Positions 43,002 through 51,711 of a DNA stretch of 64,000 nucleotides are shown in pieces (within the stretch, counting starts at the first letter, position 1; the number at the start of each line of letters is the position of its first letter). The stretch lies in assembly GCA_020443425.1 (NCBI GenBank), contig JAGRIE010000005.1, positions 50,476 through 114,475 of the forward strand, in the 5' to 3' direction. The stretch comes from Halioglobus sp. (GTDB lineage Bacteria > Pseudomonadota > Gammaproteobacteria > Pseudomonadales > Halieaceae). Below the pieces are notes generated by a model. That model did no database searches. It had not been told where the DNA came from and saw nothing but the letters and a program-made list of their open reading frames with translations. The translations under genes were made by a program, and so were the position numbers.

Positions 43002-44258
43002 ATGTCCAGTTGCCCCTATACCAATTTGTTAGACCCGGATCTTTTCGTTAAAGGCAATCACCACCAGGCCATGTTGGACGTGCGCCAGAAGGGAGGCAAT
43101 GTGGTGAAGATTGACGACCCTATCACCGGCGTCCCCTACTGGGCCATCCAGGGGCGCGAGGAGGTGGACTACATCTGCAAGCAACCCCAGCTGTTCTCCA
43201 GCGAGGAGCGCACCGCCATACCGATGGAGACGGACCTCGGGGATATCGAGTCACAGCGACTGATGCTGGTAAATATGGATCCGCCCCGCCACAACAAGTT
43301 GCGTCGCATCGCCCGCGAAGCCTTCATTCCCTCTACCGTGAACTCCTATGAGCCCAAGTTCCGCCAGTATGCAAAAGAGATTGTCGATGTGGTGGCACCG
43401 CGTGGCGAATGCGAGTTCGTGGAAGAAGTGGCCGCTGAGTTGCCGCTGATTGCAATCCTGGAGCTCTGCGGGGTACCCAAGGAAGATCGCAAGCAGTTCT
43501 TCGCCTGGACCAACGCCATGTTTTTCCGCGAGGACGACTCCATGAGCGAGGGTGAGGATAACCGTGCAGCCGCTCACGAGGCGGCGGCCAATATGTACCT
43601 GTACGCCGCCGAACTGGCGCGCCAGCATGAGGAAAAGCCACTCAACAATATTGTCGGCGCGCTGCTCGACGGCAAGGTCAATGGTGAAAAACTGACTTCC
43701 GATGAGTTCTCTGCATTCTTCCTGATGCTGATTGCGGCCGGCAATGAGAGCACACGCTCTGTCACGGCCCACGGCATGCGCCTGCTGATGGAGCACCCTG
43801 ACCAGTTGCAGATGCTGGTGGATAAACCCGAACTGATCCCCTACGCCTGCGAGGAGATCCTGCGGTATAACGCAGCTTTCCTGTGCATGCGCAGAACGGC
43901 TATGGACGATGCCGAAGTCGGCGGCCAGCTGATCAAAAAGGGCGATAAAGTGGTGTTGTTCTGGCACGGCATCAATCGCGACGAGCGCGTATTTGACGAT
44001 CCCATGTCGTTCAATATCAACCGCCACCTGACAATGCCGGACCTGTACAAGGAACACCGCGCATTTGGTTTTGGCACACACTTCTGCCTGGGCTCACACC
44101 TGGCTCGGCTGGAGATGCGGGTGATGTTTGAGGAAATCCTGCCACGCCTGCGCAACCCGACCTTCGCAGGGCCGGTGGAGTATGTTCGCGACTATTTTGT
44201 CAACGGCATCAAGTCAATGCGTATCAAATTCGATCCGGAAACAAGCAAGGAGGCGTAA
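43002..44258 (+). CDS. Cytochrome P450, CYP125/CYP142-like
   Basis: A 418-residue soluble bacterial P450. The I-helix motif is MLIAAGNESTRSV near residue 250, the ExxR pair is in CEEILRYNAAF, and the haem-binding loop FGFGTHFCLGSHLA places the ligand at Cys362. LVNMDPPRHNKLRRIAREAF and the closing FVNGIKSMRIKF resemble the sterol 26-hydroxylases CYP125 and CYP142. Such enzymes oxidise the terminal methyl of a branched side chain with ferredoxin-supplied electrons; no ferredoxin or reductase gene is in the window. AGGAGAG lies close to the ATG. It is behind the TetR gene and followed by an AraC regulator. A terpenoid hydroxylase is the alternative. Confidence 0.93.
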   Translation: MSSCPYTNLLDPDLFVKGNHHQAMLDVRQKGGNVVKIDDPITGVPYWAIQGREEVDYICKQPQLFSSEERTAIPMETDLGDIESQRLMLVNMDPPRHNKLRRIAREAFIPSTVNSYEPKFRQYAKEIVDVVAPRGECEFVEEVAAELPLIAILELCGVPKEDRKQFFAWTNAMFFREDDSMSEGEDNRAAAHEAAANMYLYAAELARQHEEKPLNNIVGALLDGKVNGEKLTSDEFSAFFLMLIAAGNESTRSVTAHGMRLLMEHPDQLQMLVDKPELIPYACEEILRYNAAFLCMRRTAMDDAEVGGQLIKKGDKVVLFWHGINRDERVFDDPMSFNINRHLTMPDLYKEHRAFGFGTHFCLGSHLARLEMRVMFEEILPRLRNPTFAGPVEYVRDYFVNGIKSMRIKFDPETSKEA

Positions 44259-44305
44259 CCTGGCAGCCGGTGCAGCTGCCGGCGCTACAACATGGGGACT
44301 GAGTG

Positions 44306-45388
44306 ATGACTTTAACATTAGATAGAAACAACTCTTTTGATAACGTGGCTCAAGGGAATTCTGCTGTGGATGAAAAAACCCTACCTATACGCCTGGTGAA
44401 AAGCCTGCTGCTCTCGGCGAAGAAGAAGGGCGGCGACATCGAGAAACTGCTCGACGGACTTGATATCTCCTTCAACCCGATCGATCCGACAAAGGTAGAT
44501 GCCCGCATACCCGTGCGGCTGTATTGCAAACTGTTGCGACGCGTGGCGATGCACTCACACCGCCACCTGTTCGGCTTGCCCGTGAATGAAACCGAGCCTG
44601 CGATGGGGCTTCGGTTGATGTGTATGGCACTGCTGTCCTGCGGCAGTATCGAGAAGGCGATTGAGTGCACCGCTGACTTCTATCGCCACTACGGGCACCC
44701 CGGCTGGCGATTCACTGTCGCTCACTGCGGCGACGACGTGGTGCTCAATTTTACCGGTCGCGACAGGGAGGATATGTATGCCTATGATATTTCCTTCCTG
44801 CTGCGGCTCTGGTCCTGGCTGTCAGGACAGTTTATCGAGACAACCGAAGTCAGGTTGATGGAATCACAGAAACAGGAATCGGATACCTACGCCATGCTGT
44901 TCGACTGCGAGGTCCAGTACTGCCAGAGCGAGAACACTGTTCGATTTGACGCCGGCCATTTGCATCGGCCGATCGTGCAGACGGAGGAGTCCCTGACAAA
45001 GCTGTTGGAGGAGGCCCCCTATGAACTGCTGGTCATGTCGCGCAACAGCTTGAAGAGCATCATGGCGAAAATCCGCTTTATTGTCGGCTCAGATTTTTCA
45101 AAAGGCTTCCCCAGCAGGGAAAAGATTTCCGAGATACTGCATATCTCCTCATCCAGCTTGCAGCGCAGGCTGGCCGAGGAAGGGACCAGCTACCAGATGA
45201 TCAAGGATGAAATACGCAAGAACGCCGCCATCAGGTACCTCCACCGCCCCGAACTCAGCGTTGCGGCCACGGCCAGCCTGATGGGCTTCGATGATTCCTG
45301 CGCCTTCAACCGCACGTTCAAACGCTGGACCGGTATGCCACCCGGCTTGTATCGCAAGCACTATCTCACGCCGATGCGCAGTGCATAA
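44306..45388 (+). CDS. AraC-family transcriptional regulator
   Basis: A 360-residue AraC protein of the same plan as the other two in this window: an N-terminal arabinose-binding-like domain (IRLVKSLLLSAKKKGGDIEKLLDGL) and a C-terminal DNA-binding domain with LHISSSSLQRRLAEEGTSYQMIKDEIRKNAAIRYL and FDDSCAFNRTFKRWTGMPPGLYR. GTG at 44303 and ATG at 44306 are adjacent; the ATG is preferred, with GGGGA about 8-11 bp before. The gene begins 47 bp after the P450 stop and may be read with it. It is a candidate activator of P450 or side-chain genes; its target is not shown by the sequence. Confidence 0.9.
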   Translation: MTLTLDRNNSFDNVAQGNSAVDEKTLPIRLVKSLLLSAKKKGGDIEKLLDGLDISFNPIDPTKVDARIPVRLYCKLLRRVAMHSHRHLFGLPVNETEPAMGLRLMCMALLSCGSIEKAIECTADFYRHYGHPGWRFTVAHCGDDVVLNFTGRDREDMYAYDISFLLRLWSWLSGQFIETTEVRLMESQKQESDTYAMLFDCEVQYCQSENTVRFDAGHLHRPIVQTEESLTKLLEEAPYELLVMSRNSLKSIMAKIRFIVGSDFSKGFPSREKISEILHISSSSLQRRLAEEGTSYQMIKDEIRKNAAIRYLHRPELSVAATASLMGFDDSCAFNRTFKRWTGMPPGLYRKHYLTPMRSA

Positions 45389-45817
45389 GCAGCCTGCAAA
45401 CGCGCGCGGGTTGGACGCTCTCTCTCGCGGGCGTGCCGCGCAGTATCAGCCAATCTCGTGTGGCAGGAATAAACCGATCAAGCGCTCTGCCACAGTAAAG
45501 GCACAGGACGACGACTGCACCGCCAGTCGTCAAACTGGAAAAGAGCAGCAATAGATGTTTCGCAGCGCCCTCCCCCGCACTTTCCCACAAAGCGTTGAAT
45601 TCGTACCGCCGGGCATTGAACCAAGCAATCGATTGGTTTAATATCAGGGCACACAGCGTGGCTAGAAAGTAGCTGGCCCGGCAGGCATTTCACGCCCTCC
45701 CCATCGGGGCATCGCGGGCAATCCTGCTGCCGGCAGCCAGTTCGACAGTACAGCGAAACTGCACTGACAACCAGCAAATACGCACTGCTTTTCGCACCAC
45801 CGACGGAGTGCCATGAT
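45389..45817. other. 429-bp intergenic region before the second TetR gene
   Basis: The only clear signal is the promoter/operator at 45616-45644. The remaining 230 bp after the AraC stop and the 170-bp leader before the TetR start hold no frame with a ribosome site and no clear hairpin with a T-run. Confidence 0.6.
45616..45644 (+). promoter_or_regulatory. Promoter with the best palindromic operator (copy B) before the TetR gene
   Basis: TTGAAC (45616-45621) and TAATAT (45639-45644) are 17 bp apart. The palindrome AACCAAGCAATCGATTGGTT at 45619-45638 has perfect 6-bp arms around 8 bp and fills the promoter spacer. A repressor bound there would block RNA polymerase, as expected for autoregulation by the gene starting at 45818. 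The leader would be about 165 nt. Confidence 0.6.
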
Positions 45818-46429
45818 TTGAACAGCAAACCGAAAAAGCGCGGGCGGGTCGTCAGCAATCGCCGGGAAGAAATCCTCCAGGTTGCCGCGACACTTTTTGC
45901 CAGCCGCGGGTTTGAAGCCGCCTCCATTCGCGAAATAGGCGATGCCGCGGGTATTTTATCGGGCAGTCTCTACCACCACTTCGACTCCAAAGAGGAGATG
46001 CTCCACGACCTGCTGAAACGTTTCGTGGACAAGCTGGTCCCGCTCTATGAGAGCGTTCTCGCCGAGAGTGATGACATCACCGAGACGCTGTCCAACCTGA
46101 TCGCCGCCGGTCTGCAGGTATCGCTGGAGAACTCCTCCGAACTGACAGTCATCATGCACGAGCGCAAGTTCCTGAACCGCAACCCCGAGTTCGCCTATGT
46201 GAACGAAGTGATGCTGGAAGTGGAGCGCATCTGGTACGGCGTGCTGCAGGAGGGCGTCCGCAGCGGCGCCTTCAGGAATGATCTCGATATGAACCTGGTC
46301 CTGCGAATGCTGATGGACCTTATCTCGTCAACCATTACCTGGTACAGCCCCAGAAGCCGCTACACACAACAGCAGATCGTGGACAACCAGATCAAACTGC
46401 TGTTCGACGGCCTGAAACACAGGGAATAA
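45818..46429 (+). CDS. TetR-family transcriptional regulator (TTG start)
   Basis: A 203-residue TetR protein. A basic N-terminal arm (KPKKRGRVVSNRREEIL) leads into the helix-turn-helix FASRGFEAASIREIGDAAGILSGSLYHHFDSKEEML. The C-terminal part (LVPLYESVLAE, then MNLVLRMLMDLISSTITWYSP) resembles the AcrR/KstR2-like ligand domain in length. No ATG in frame precedes the conserved domain; TTG at 45818 has GGAG about 10 bp before it and is taken as the start, which is rare and may keep the level low. The palindrome in its own promoter recurs at the monooxygenase, amidohydrolase and receptor operons, so this is the best candidate for the shared repressor. Confidence 0.88.
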   Translation: MNSKPKKRGRVVSNRREEILQVAATLFASRGFEAASIREIGDAAGILSGSLYHHFDSKEEMLHDLLKRFVDKLVPLYESVLAESDDITETLSNLIAAGLQVSLENSSELTVIMHERKFLNRNPEFAYVNEVMLEVERIWYGVLQEGVRSGAFRNDLDMNLVLRMLMDLISSTITWYSPRSRYTQQQIVDNQIKLLFDGLKHRE

Positions 46430-46552
46430 GCAACACAGCGCAACTCACCCGACACAGACAGCCACCGCGAAGCGCATCACAATGACAATAACTACTGGCT
46501 CCACTCAATCAAGGTTGAACCAGGCTACTTGCAAATTGAAGGGAGACACTAC

Positions 46553-47530
46553 ATGCAGTTTGCAGTACAACTACCGGTAGACCGGGTTGACCTCGGTGCG
46601 GAGTTTTCATCCGCGACCGGCATCGCCGATTGTGCCCGACACGCCGAGGCCACAGGCTTCAACGCGGTATTCGTCACCGATCACCCCGCACCGGACGATC
46701 GCTGGCTCGCCAGGGGTGGCCATCACAGTTTCGATCCTTTTGTTGCGCTCACCTGCGTGGCCTGCAGTACCACCACCCTGAAGCTGTTCACCAACATACT
46801 GGTGCTCCCCTACCGAAACCCGCTCATTGTCGCGAAATCGAGTGCCAGCCTGGACACCATTTCCAACGGCCGCCTGATCCTCGGTGTTGGCGCCGGTTAC
46901 CTCGAGGGTGAGTTCCGCGCCTGCGGTGTCGATATCACGGAGCGCGGGCTGTTGATGGAGGAGGCACTGCAGGCGATGAAGCTGGTGTGGAGCGGCGAGT
47001 CGTTTCAATTCAAGGGGCAGCACTTCCAGGCCGATGGCAACACTGCCCTGCCCCGGCCGGTACAGGCCCCCCACCCGCCGATCTGGATGGGCGGGAACAG
47101 CGGCGCGGCCATGCGGCGTGCGGCGCAGTACTGTGACGGCTGGCTGCCGTTCCCGGTGAAGGGAAAACTGGCCAGCCATGTCAGGACAAGGGAGCTGGTG
47201 GACATCGAAGGCCTGGCCACAGCCATCAGTGACATCCGCGAAATGGAGCAGCAGTTTCAGCGCCGTCGCCCGCTTGATATCTGCATGATTCCGTTTGGCC
47301 TGGATATGCACTCGGACATGGCGTGGAACGCCGAGGCCATTCTGGAGCAGTGCCAGCAGTTGCAGGCACTGGGCGTGACCTGGATCAATATCAACCTGCC
47401 CAGTGGCTCGAAAAACCAGTATCAGGACGCATGCAGCTGGTTCTCGGAAAACATTATCGCAGCGATGCGCGGCCGATCCCAGAGCAGCGCCAGCAGCCCG
47501 CAGGCTGCACCGACAACACCGGGAGTATGA
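46553..47530 (+). CDS. LLM-class flavin-dependent oxidoreductase
   Basis: A 325-residue luciferase-family protein, more like the F420/flavin-dependent TIGR03619-type branch than the two EHHF proteins of the 11-gene operon. MQFAVQLPVDRVDLGAEF begins the barrel, FNAVFVTDHPAPDDRW takes the EHHF position, and LKLFTNILVLPYRNPLIVAKSSASLDTISNGRLILGVGAGYLEGEF is the signature. ATG at 46553 has GGGAG 7 bp before it; an upstream TTG at 46529 is less likely. It follows the TetR gene and precedes a transporter with 104 bp between. The substrate is unknown. Confidence 0.9.
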   Translation: MQFAVQLPVDRVDLGAEFSSATGIADCARHAEATGFNAVFVTDHPAPDDRWLARGGHHSFDPFVALTCVACSTTTLKLFTNILVLPYRNPLIVAKSSASLDTISNGRLILGVGAGYLEGEFRACGVDITERGLLMEEALQAMKLVWSGESFQFKGQHFQADGNTALPRPVQAPHPPIWMGGNSGAAMRRAAQYCDGWLPFPVKGKLASHVRTRELVDIEGLATAISDIREMEQQFQRRRPLDICMIPFGLDMHSDMAWNAEAILEQCQQLQALGVTWININLPSGSKNQYQDACSWFSENIIAAMRGRSQSSASSPQAAPTTPGV

Positions 47531-47634
47531 GTACCCATGATGTAACGCCGCAGGGTTTGATCGGGCACCGCATGGCGTGCCCTGGACCCGGATAAGATGA
47601 GATAGCTACACTGTCGATCAATAAAGGATAATAA

Positions 47635-49011
47635 GTGAATCAACCAGCGCTCCTGAGTAACAAGGTTCTGTTCGGCTATGGCCTTTCGGCGATACCGGCA
47701 ATGTATGGCTACGTGCTCATACTCATCATGTATATGAAGTACGCAGTGGATGACCTGGGCGCATCACCCGCCGTTGTCGGATCCATTTTCCTGATCGCGA
47801 AATTCTGGGATGCGGTGTCAGACCCGCTGATCGGCAACCTCAGCGATCGCACCGAGCACGCCACCGGTCGGCGCAAGCCCTGGCTGCGCGCCGCCGCACC
47901 GCTGCTGGCGCTGTTCAGCATCATGGCATGGGCGCCCCCCGCTTCACTCGAGGGCTTCCACCTGAGCATCTGGATAGGCGTTGCCGTGATCGGTTTCTAC
48001 ACTGCCTATACGATGTTTGATGTACCGCATATGGCGCTGGGCGCCGAAGTCACACTGCTGCCGAACGAGCGCAACAGGGTGTTCGGCGTGCGCCAGCTGA
48101 TGCGTATTGTCGGCATGCTGATCGCCGGCACGCTCGGCACCTACCTCGTCAGCCAGGGTACGCCCTACGCAACGGCGATGGCCTATGCGCTGGGGGTCCT
48201 GACTATCATATTGATCTTCACGGGCGTTTCGCTACTGCCACCGGAACGCGCGTCTTTCAAGGGGCGCGGCGGGCAGAACCCCTACCGCGCACTGCGTGAT
48301 GTCCTCGCCAACCCGCATGCCCGCCTGCTGTTACTGATTATCTTCATCGATGCAATCGGCGTCGGCGGAATCGGGGTACTGCTGCCCTTCATGGTCGAAT
48401 ACATTCTGAAAATGGACGGTATGCTGCCTCTGTTTATGGCCATCAATATGCTGGCGAGCCTGGCGATGGTCCCGGGCTGGATCTGGCTTGCAGGTCGTTT
48501 CGACAAGCGCAAACTGATTTTCTGGGCTTTTGTTGCCAGTGGTCTCGGTTATGGCCTGGTACTGCTGATCACCGAGGGCAACTGGATGATCATGGCGCTC
48601 AGCTCCCTGATCGCAGGCGGCTCCTCCAGTTGCGCCAACGTACTGGGTTATTCACTGAAGTCAGAAATCATCGATTGCGATGAGTATCTGACCGGTGAGC
48701 GCAAGGAGGGTGCCTATTTCGCCGGCTGGAGTTTCATGACAAAACTTGGCGGCGGAATAATGGTCGCGCTGGTCGGGTTTGCACTGCAGTGGTCTGACTT
48801 CCAGCCCAATGTGGCGGACCAGACGGCACTGGTCGATAATACGATTCTGTTGCTGATGGGCGGTTTGCCGCTGGTCTGTTTCCTGGCTGGCGCCGCCGCG
48901 TTTACACGCTTCGGCCTGACTGCAGAGGCGTACGCGAAAATTCGCGAAGAACTGGATGCGCGCGCCCGCGGCGATTCGGTATTTAAACCGGGAGTGGGCA
49001 CAGCGCACTGA
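47635..49011 (+). CDS. GPH/MelB-type MFS cation symporter
   Basis: A 458-residue membrane protein with about 12 transmembrane helices. FWDAVSDPLIGNLSDRTEHATGRRKPWLRAAAPLLAL is the clear signature of the glycoside-pentoside-hexuronide:cation symporter family, with the Asp pair for cation coupling. SEIIDCDEYLTGERKEGAYFAGWSFMTKLGGG is the second-half family motif. The start is GTG at 47635 with AAAGGA upstream. GPH proteins usually carry sugars, but in marine catabolic gene clusters relatives are found next to steroid and aromatic genes. It follows the LLM oxidoreductase and precedes an SRPBCC gene, so import of the same or a related compound is likely. Confidence 0.9.
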   Translation: MNQPALLSNKVLFGYGLSAIPAMYGYVLILIMYMKYAVDDLGASPAVVGSIFLIAKFWDAVSDPLIGNLSDRTEHATGRRKPWLRAAAPLLALFSIMAWAPPASLEGFHLSIWIGVAVIGFYTAYTMFDVPHMALGAEVTLLPNERNRVFGVRQLMRIVGMLIAGTLGTYLVSQGTPYATAMAYALGVLTIILIFTGVSLLPPERASFKGRGGQNPYRALRDVLANPHARLLLLIIFIDAIGVGGIGVLLPFMVEYILKMDGMLPLFMAINMLASLAMVPGWIWLAGRFDKRKLIFWAFVASGLGYGLVLLITEGNWMIMALSSLIAGGSSSCANVLGYSLKSEIIDCDEYLTGERKEGAYFAGWSFMTKLGGGIMVALVGFALQWSDFQPNVADQTALVDNTILLLMGGLPLVCFLAGAAAFTRFGLTAEAYAKIREELDARARGDSVFKPGVGTAH

Positions 49012-49099
49012 ACATGGCTTCCGTCCTCACAGAGGGCGAAACCTGTTGTGCTTTGTGCCTGTATTAATAATGAGTTTTTTCTGTGTACAGGAGTAGCGT

Positions 49100-49609
49100 A
49101 TGAGTGACTATTTTGAATGTATTCCGGTCGGCCTCGATTTTCTCGAACAGACAAAGAATGTTTACAGGTCAGAGGTGGTAGTCAAGGCAACACCAGAGCA
49201 GATTTTCGAGGTTTTCGAAGATGCGCACTCCTGGACGGTGTGGGCGCTCCCGATACAGAGAGTGGAGTGGACATCACCGAAGCCCTTCGGCGTTGGCACC
49301 ACGCGCACTGTCTATATGATGGGGGACATGAACGGCTACGAGGAGTTCATCGCCTGGGAACCGGGCAAGCGAATGGCGTTTACCTTCCTCGGTTGCAGCA
49401 AAGAGAATCCCGAGAAATTTCTCGAAGACTATCGCGTAACCGACCTTGGCAACGGCACCTGCCGCGTGGTCTGGTATATGGCGATGGATAAACGTGGCGG
49501 TTCGAAATGGAGCGACGCTCTGACCCGCCCTATCATGGCAATGGCCAACCGATGGATGTTTCGGCGCTTCAAGAAATACACAGAGGAATACGCCCTCAAA
49601 GCCCGTTGA
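49100..49609 (+). CDS. SRPBCC-fold protein
   Basis: A 169-residue protein of the START/polyketide-cyclase-like fold. VYRSEVVVKATPEQIFEVFEDAHSWTVWALPIQRVEWTSP is the typical first strand-helix-strand, then GTTRTVYMMGDMNGYEEFIAWEPGKRMAFTFLG and a long C-terminal helix (MAMANRWMFRRFKKYTEEYA). The fold makes a deep hydrophobic pocket for lipids or ring compounds. AGGAGTAG precedes the ATG. It is between the transporter and the acetoacetate-decarboxylase-fold gene. Binding, cyclisation or isomerisation of a hydrophobic intermediate is possible; no catalytic residues can be named. Confidence 0.85.
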   Translation: MSDYFECIPVGLDFLEQTKNVYRSEVVVKATPEQIFEVFEDAHSWTVWALPIQRVEWTSPKPFGVGTTRTVYMMGDMNGYEEFIAWEPGKRMAFTFLGCSKENPEKFLEDYRVTDLGNGTCRVVWYMAMDKRGGSKWSDALTRPIMAMANRWMFRRFKKYTEEYALKAR

Positions 49610-49741
49610 GTCGATACGCGATCATCACAGGGTTTAATCAACAACAGGTCCCGCCGCTTGCCTCATTAGGCACGGCATGGGCATGCCAGTAACTGAACAT
49701 CGACGTGCCGCAGATTGCGGCCCCAATAAGGAGAAGCTGCC

Positions 49742-50443
49742 ATGAGCAAGCAACCAGAATTCACAATTCAAGGCCAGACGGTCAAAATCCCCGCTGTGGT
49801 CCGGGACGCCTCTTCCGGTACCGTGATGTATATGGTGGACGCCGAGAAAGCGCAGGCGCTGGTTCCCGACGCATTCGAGGTTGCCGAAGCGGCACCGGGC
49901 CAGACCCAGGCCACAATCGTCATCGTCGACTACCGTGACAACGACCTCGGTGACTACGACGAAGTCGGCATCATCTTCTTTGTGCGACCCAAGGGGCAGC
50001 CGGATGCCGAGGTGGGCTCCTACATCTACAAGCTCCCGGTAAACCAGAGCTTCACCAGCGAAGCCGGATGCAAGATCTGGGGTTTCCCGAAAACGGTGGA
50101 GGAAATCGACTTTAGCTACGGTGACAACAACGCCACCTGCAAGCTTTCGATGGATGGACAGCATGTACTGACGCTCACCGTACCGCGCGGTGGCGATGGC
50201 GAAACCGAGCCAGCACCGGCCACAGGATACACGCTGATCGAGGGTGTCCCGCACAAGAATGAGTTCACCCGCGGCGGCACCGGTGAGCAGGCCGTCGCTG
50301 GTGGCGAGGGCGTGACACTTGAGTTGGGCAGCCATCCGCTGGCAGAGGAATTGCGTTCACTGGGTCTTGATACCGCAGAACCGATACTGTCCGCGTGGAC
50401 AGAACACATGAAAGGCAGCTTCGGGCCCAGCACCAAACTGTAA
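49742..50443 (+). CDS. Acetoacetate decarboxylase-fold protein
   Basis: A 233-residue protein with the acetoacetate decarboxylase-like beta-cone: MYMVDAEKAQALVPDAFEVAEAAPGQTQATIVIVDYRDNDLGDYDEVGIIFFV, then AGCKIWGFPKTVEEIDFSYG. Lys residues in GCKIWGFPK are near where the Schiff-base lysine of the family lies, but true decarboxylases have a Glu-rich pocket that I cannot confirm, so the activity may be different (aldolase, dehydratase or hydrolase relatives exist). AGGAGAAG precedes the ATG. It is the last gene of the rightward group and is followed by a strong hairpin at 50450-50475. Confidence 0.85.
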   Translation: MSKQPEFTIQGQTVKIPAVVRDASSGTVMYMVDAEKAQALVPDAFEVAEAAPGQTQATIVIVDYRDNDLGDYDEVGIIFFVRPKGQPDAEVGSYIYKLPVNQSFTSEAGCKIWGFPKTVEEIDFSYGDNNATCKLSMDGQHVLTLTVPRGGDGETEPAPATGYTLIEGVPHKNEFTRGGTGEQAVAGGEGVTLELGSHPLAEELRSLGLDTAEPILSAWTEHMKGSFGPSTKL

Positions 50444-50449
50444 CTGACA

Positions 50450-50475
50450 GCGTCAGCGGCCGACGCCGCTGACGC
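50450..50475. terminator. Strong bidirectional hairpin
   Basis: GCGTCAGCGGC-CGAC-GCCGCTGACGC is a perfect 11-bp stem with a 4-nt loop, 7 bp after the stop of the rightward gene and 42 bp from the end of the convergent AraC gene. It is followed by GATTT. Its place and strength fit a terminator for one or both genes. Confidence 0.7.
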
Positions 50476-50516
50476 GATTTCACGGCGGCCCGGATACCGG
50501 ACAGCGCGGAAAACGA

Positions 50517-51494
50517 CTAGCGGAAATCCGATACTTTCTTGTTGGTCCAGGATCGGAACGCGCGTCGGAAGTTGCCGACATCGCTATACCCCAGCATAAA
50601 ACCGATTTCCTTGGGCGTGATATCGGTATTCTCTAGCCACTCAATGGCAATATTCTTGCGCGCCTCATCGAGGACAGCCTGATAGGTGGTACCCTCCTGC
50701 TGCAATTTGCTGCGCAGCGAACGCGTACTCATATTCATTTTCCCGGCCATTTCATCTGTGTTCGGAATCAAACCCGGATTGCGATAGAGAAATCGCATAA
50801 TACGATCAGCCAGGCCGCGCGAACCGGTCAGCTCCTGTACCAGCTTCGAGCACTGGTCTTCACAGATCCTATTGACCGTCTCATTGGCGAAGGATATGGG
50901 TTTGTCCAGTACCGACTGATCCATATAAATAAGATCCTTGGGCCTGTCGAAAAAGCAGGGGCAGTCAAACAGCGCCTGATATTGCTGCAGTGACGCCGGT
51001 TGTGGAAAACTGAAATGCAGCTCCACCAATCCCGCTGGGCCATTGATCAACTGCGACAGGATGGCCTGGATACGTGCGACATACTCCTCGACAGCAAACT
51101 GCCTGAGCGCGCCCAACGGGAATATCTCACGCAGTTCCACACACCACCTGTCACCGTGTGCGTAGCTCTCCAGCGTCAACACCTTCTCATTGAGCTCGTT
51201 GTAGCGGTTCATCACATCCCCGGCGAGCTTGACCGTCTTGCTGCTCAGGACGGCGTAGCCGAGAACCCCTAGATCACCGAGTGAATAGCGGCTTCCGAGT
51301 TGCAGCCCAATATGGGCGTCTGCGGTCAATTCCAGGATATTGCTTATCAGGCGCTGGTATTGCACTGGGGATAACTGTGTGGCCGCATCGTCCACGGTAT
51401 CGAGATCTACACCTGTGCCGCGCAGGATATCCTCGGCCGCATAGCCTTCGGGTTCCAGTTTCGACAGGTAGTAACGGATTTTTTGTGAAGCCAT
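50517..51494 (-). CDS. AraC-family transcriptional regulator
   Basis: A 325-residue AraC protein with the arabinose-binding-like N-terminal domain (YYLSKLEPEGYAAEDILRGTGVDLDTV, then HIGLQLGSRYSLGDLGVLGYAVLSSKTV) and the C-terminal DNA-binding domain (MNMSTRSLRSKLQQEGTTYQAVLDEARKNIAIEWL, then GYSDVGNFRRAFRSWTNKKVSDFR). It is closest in pattern to the other two AraC proteins here. It lies 217 bp downstream of the sulfotransferase stop, on the same strand as the LuxE-LuxC group. Tandem TTGATATG repeats before the LuxE and nitrilase genes have the form AraC proteins bind, so it is a candidate activator for them; that is inference. Confidence 0.92.
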   Translation of the reverse strand: MASQKIRYYLSKLEPEGYAAEDILRGTGVDLDTVDDAATQLSPVQYQRLISNILELTADAHIGLQLGSRYSLGDLGVLGYAVLSSKTVKLAGDVMNRYNELNEKVLTLESYAHGDRWCVELREIFPLGALRQFAVEEYVARIQAILSQLINGPAGLVELHFSFPQPASLQQYQALFDCPCFFDRPKDLIYMDQSVLDKPISFANETVNRICEDQCSKLVQELTGSRGLADRIMRFLYRNPGLIPNTDEMAGKMNMSTRSLRSKLQQEGTTYQAVLDEARKNIAIEWLENTDITPKEIGFMLGYSDVGNFRRAFRSWTNKKVSDFR

Positions 51495-51711
51495 AGCGCC
51501 TTTTGTAAACCTGGTGTCACCGGCAGTCAGGCATACATCCGTCGGTCCAGACCGGGAATACGCCCTCGGTGGGCCGCCATGGTGTACGGCAGCGGGGTAA
51601 AGTAAAACTGATCCGGGGTCTGTCGGTCAAGGCTGATCTGCGGTGAACCGCAGCGGGGCTGTCGGCGCAGGTGGAGGAGAAGGCAGCGGCAGACCACCGC
51701 CGCGCCATGTA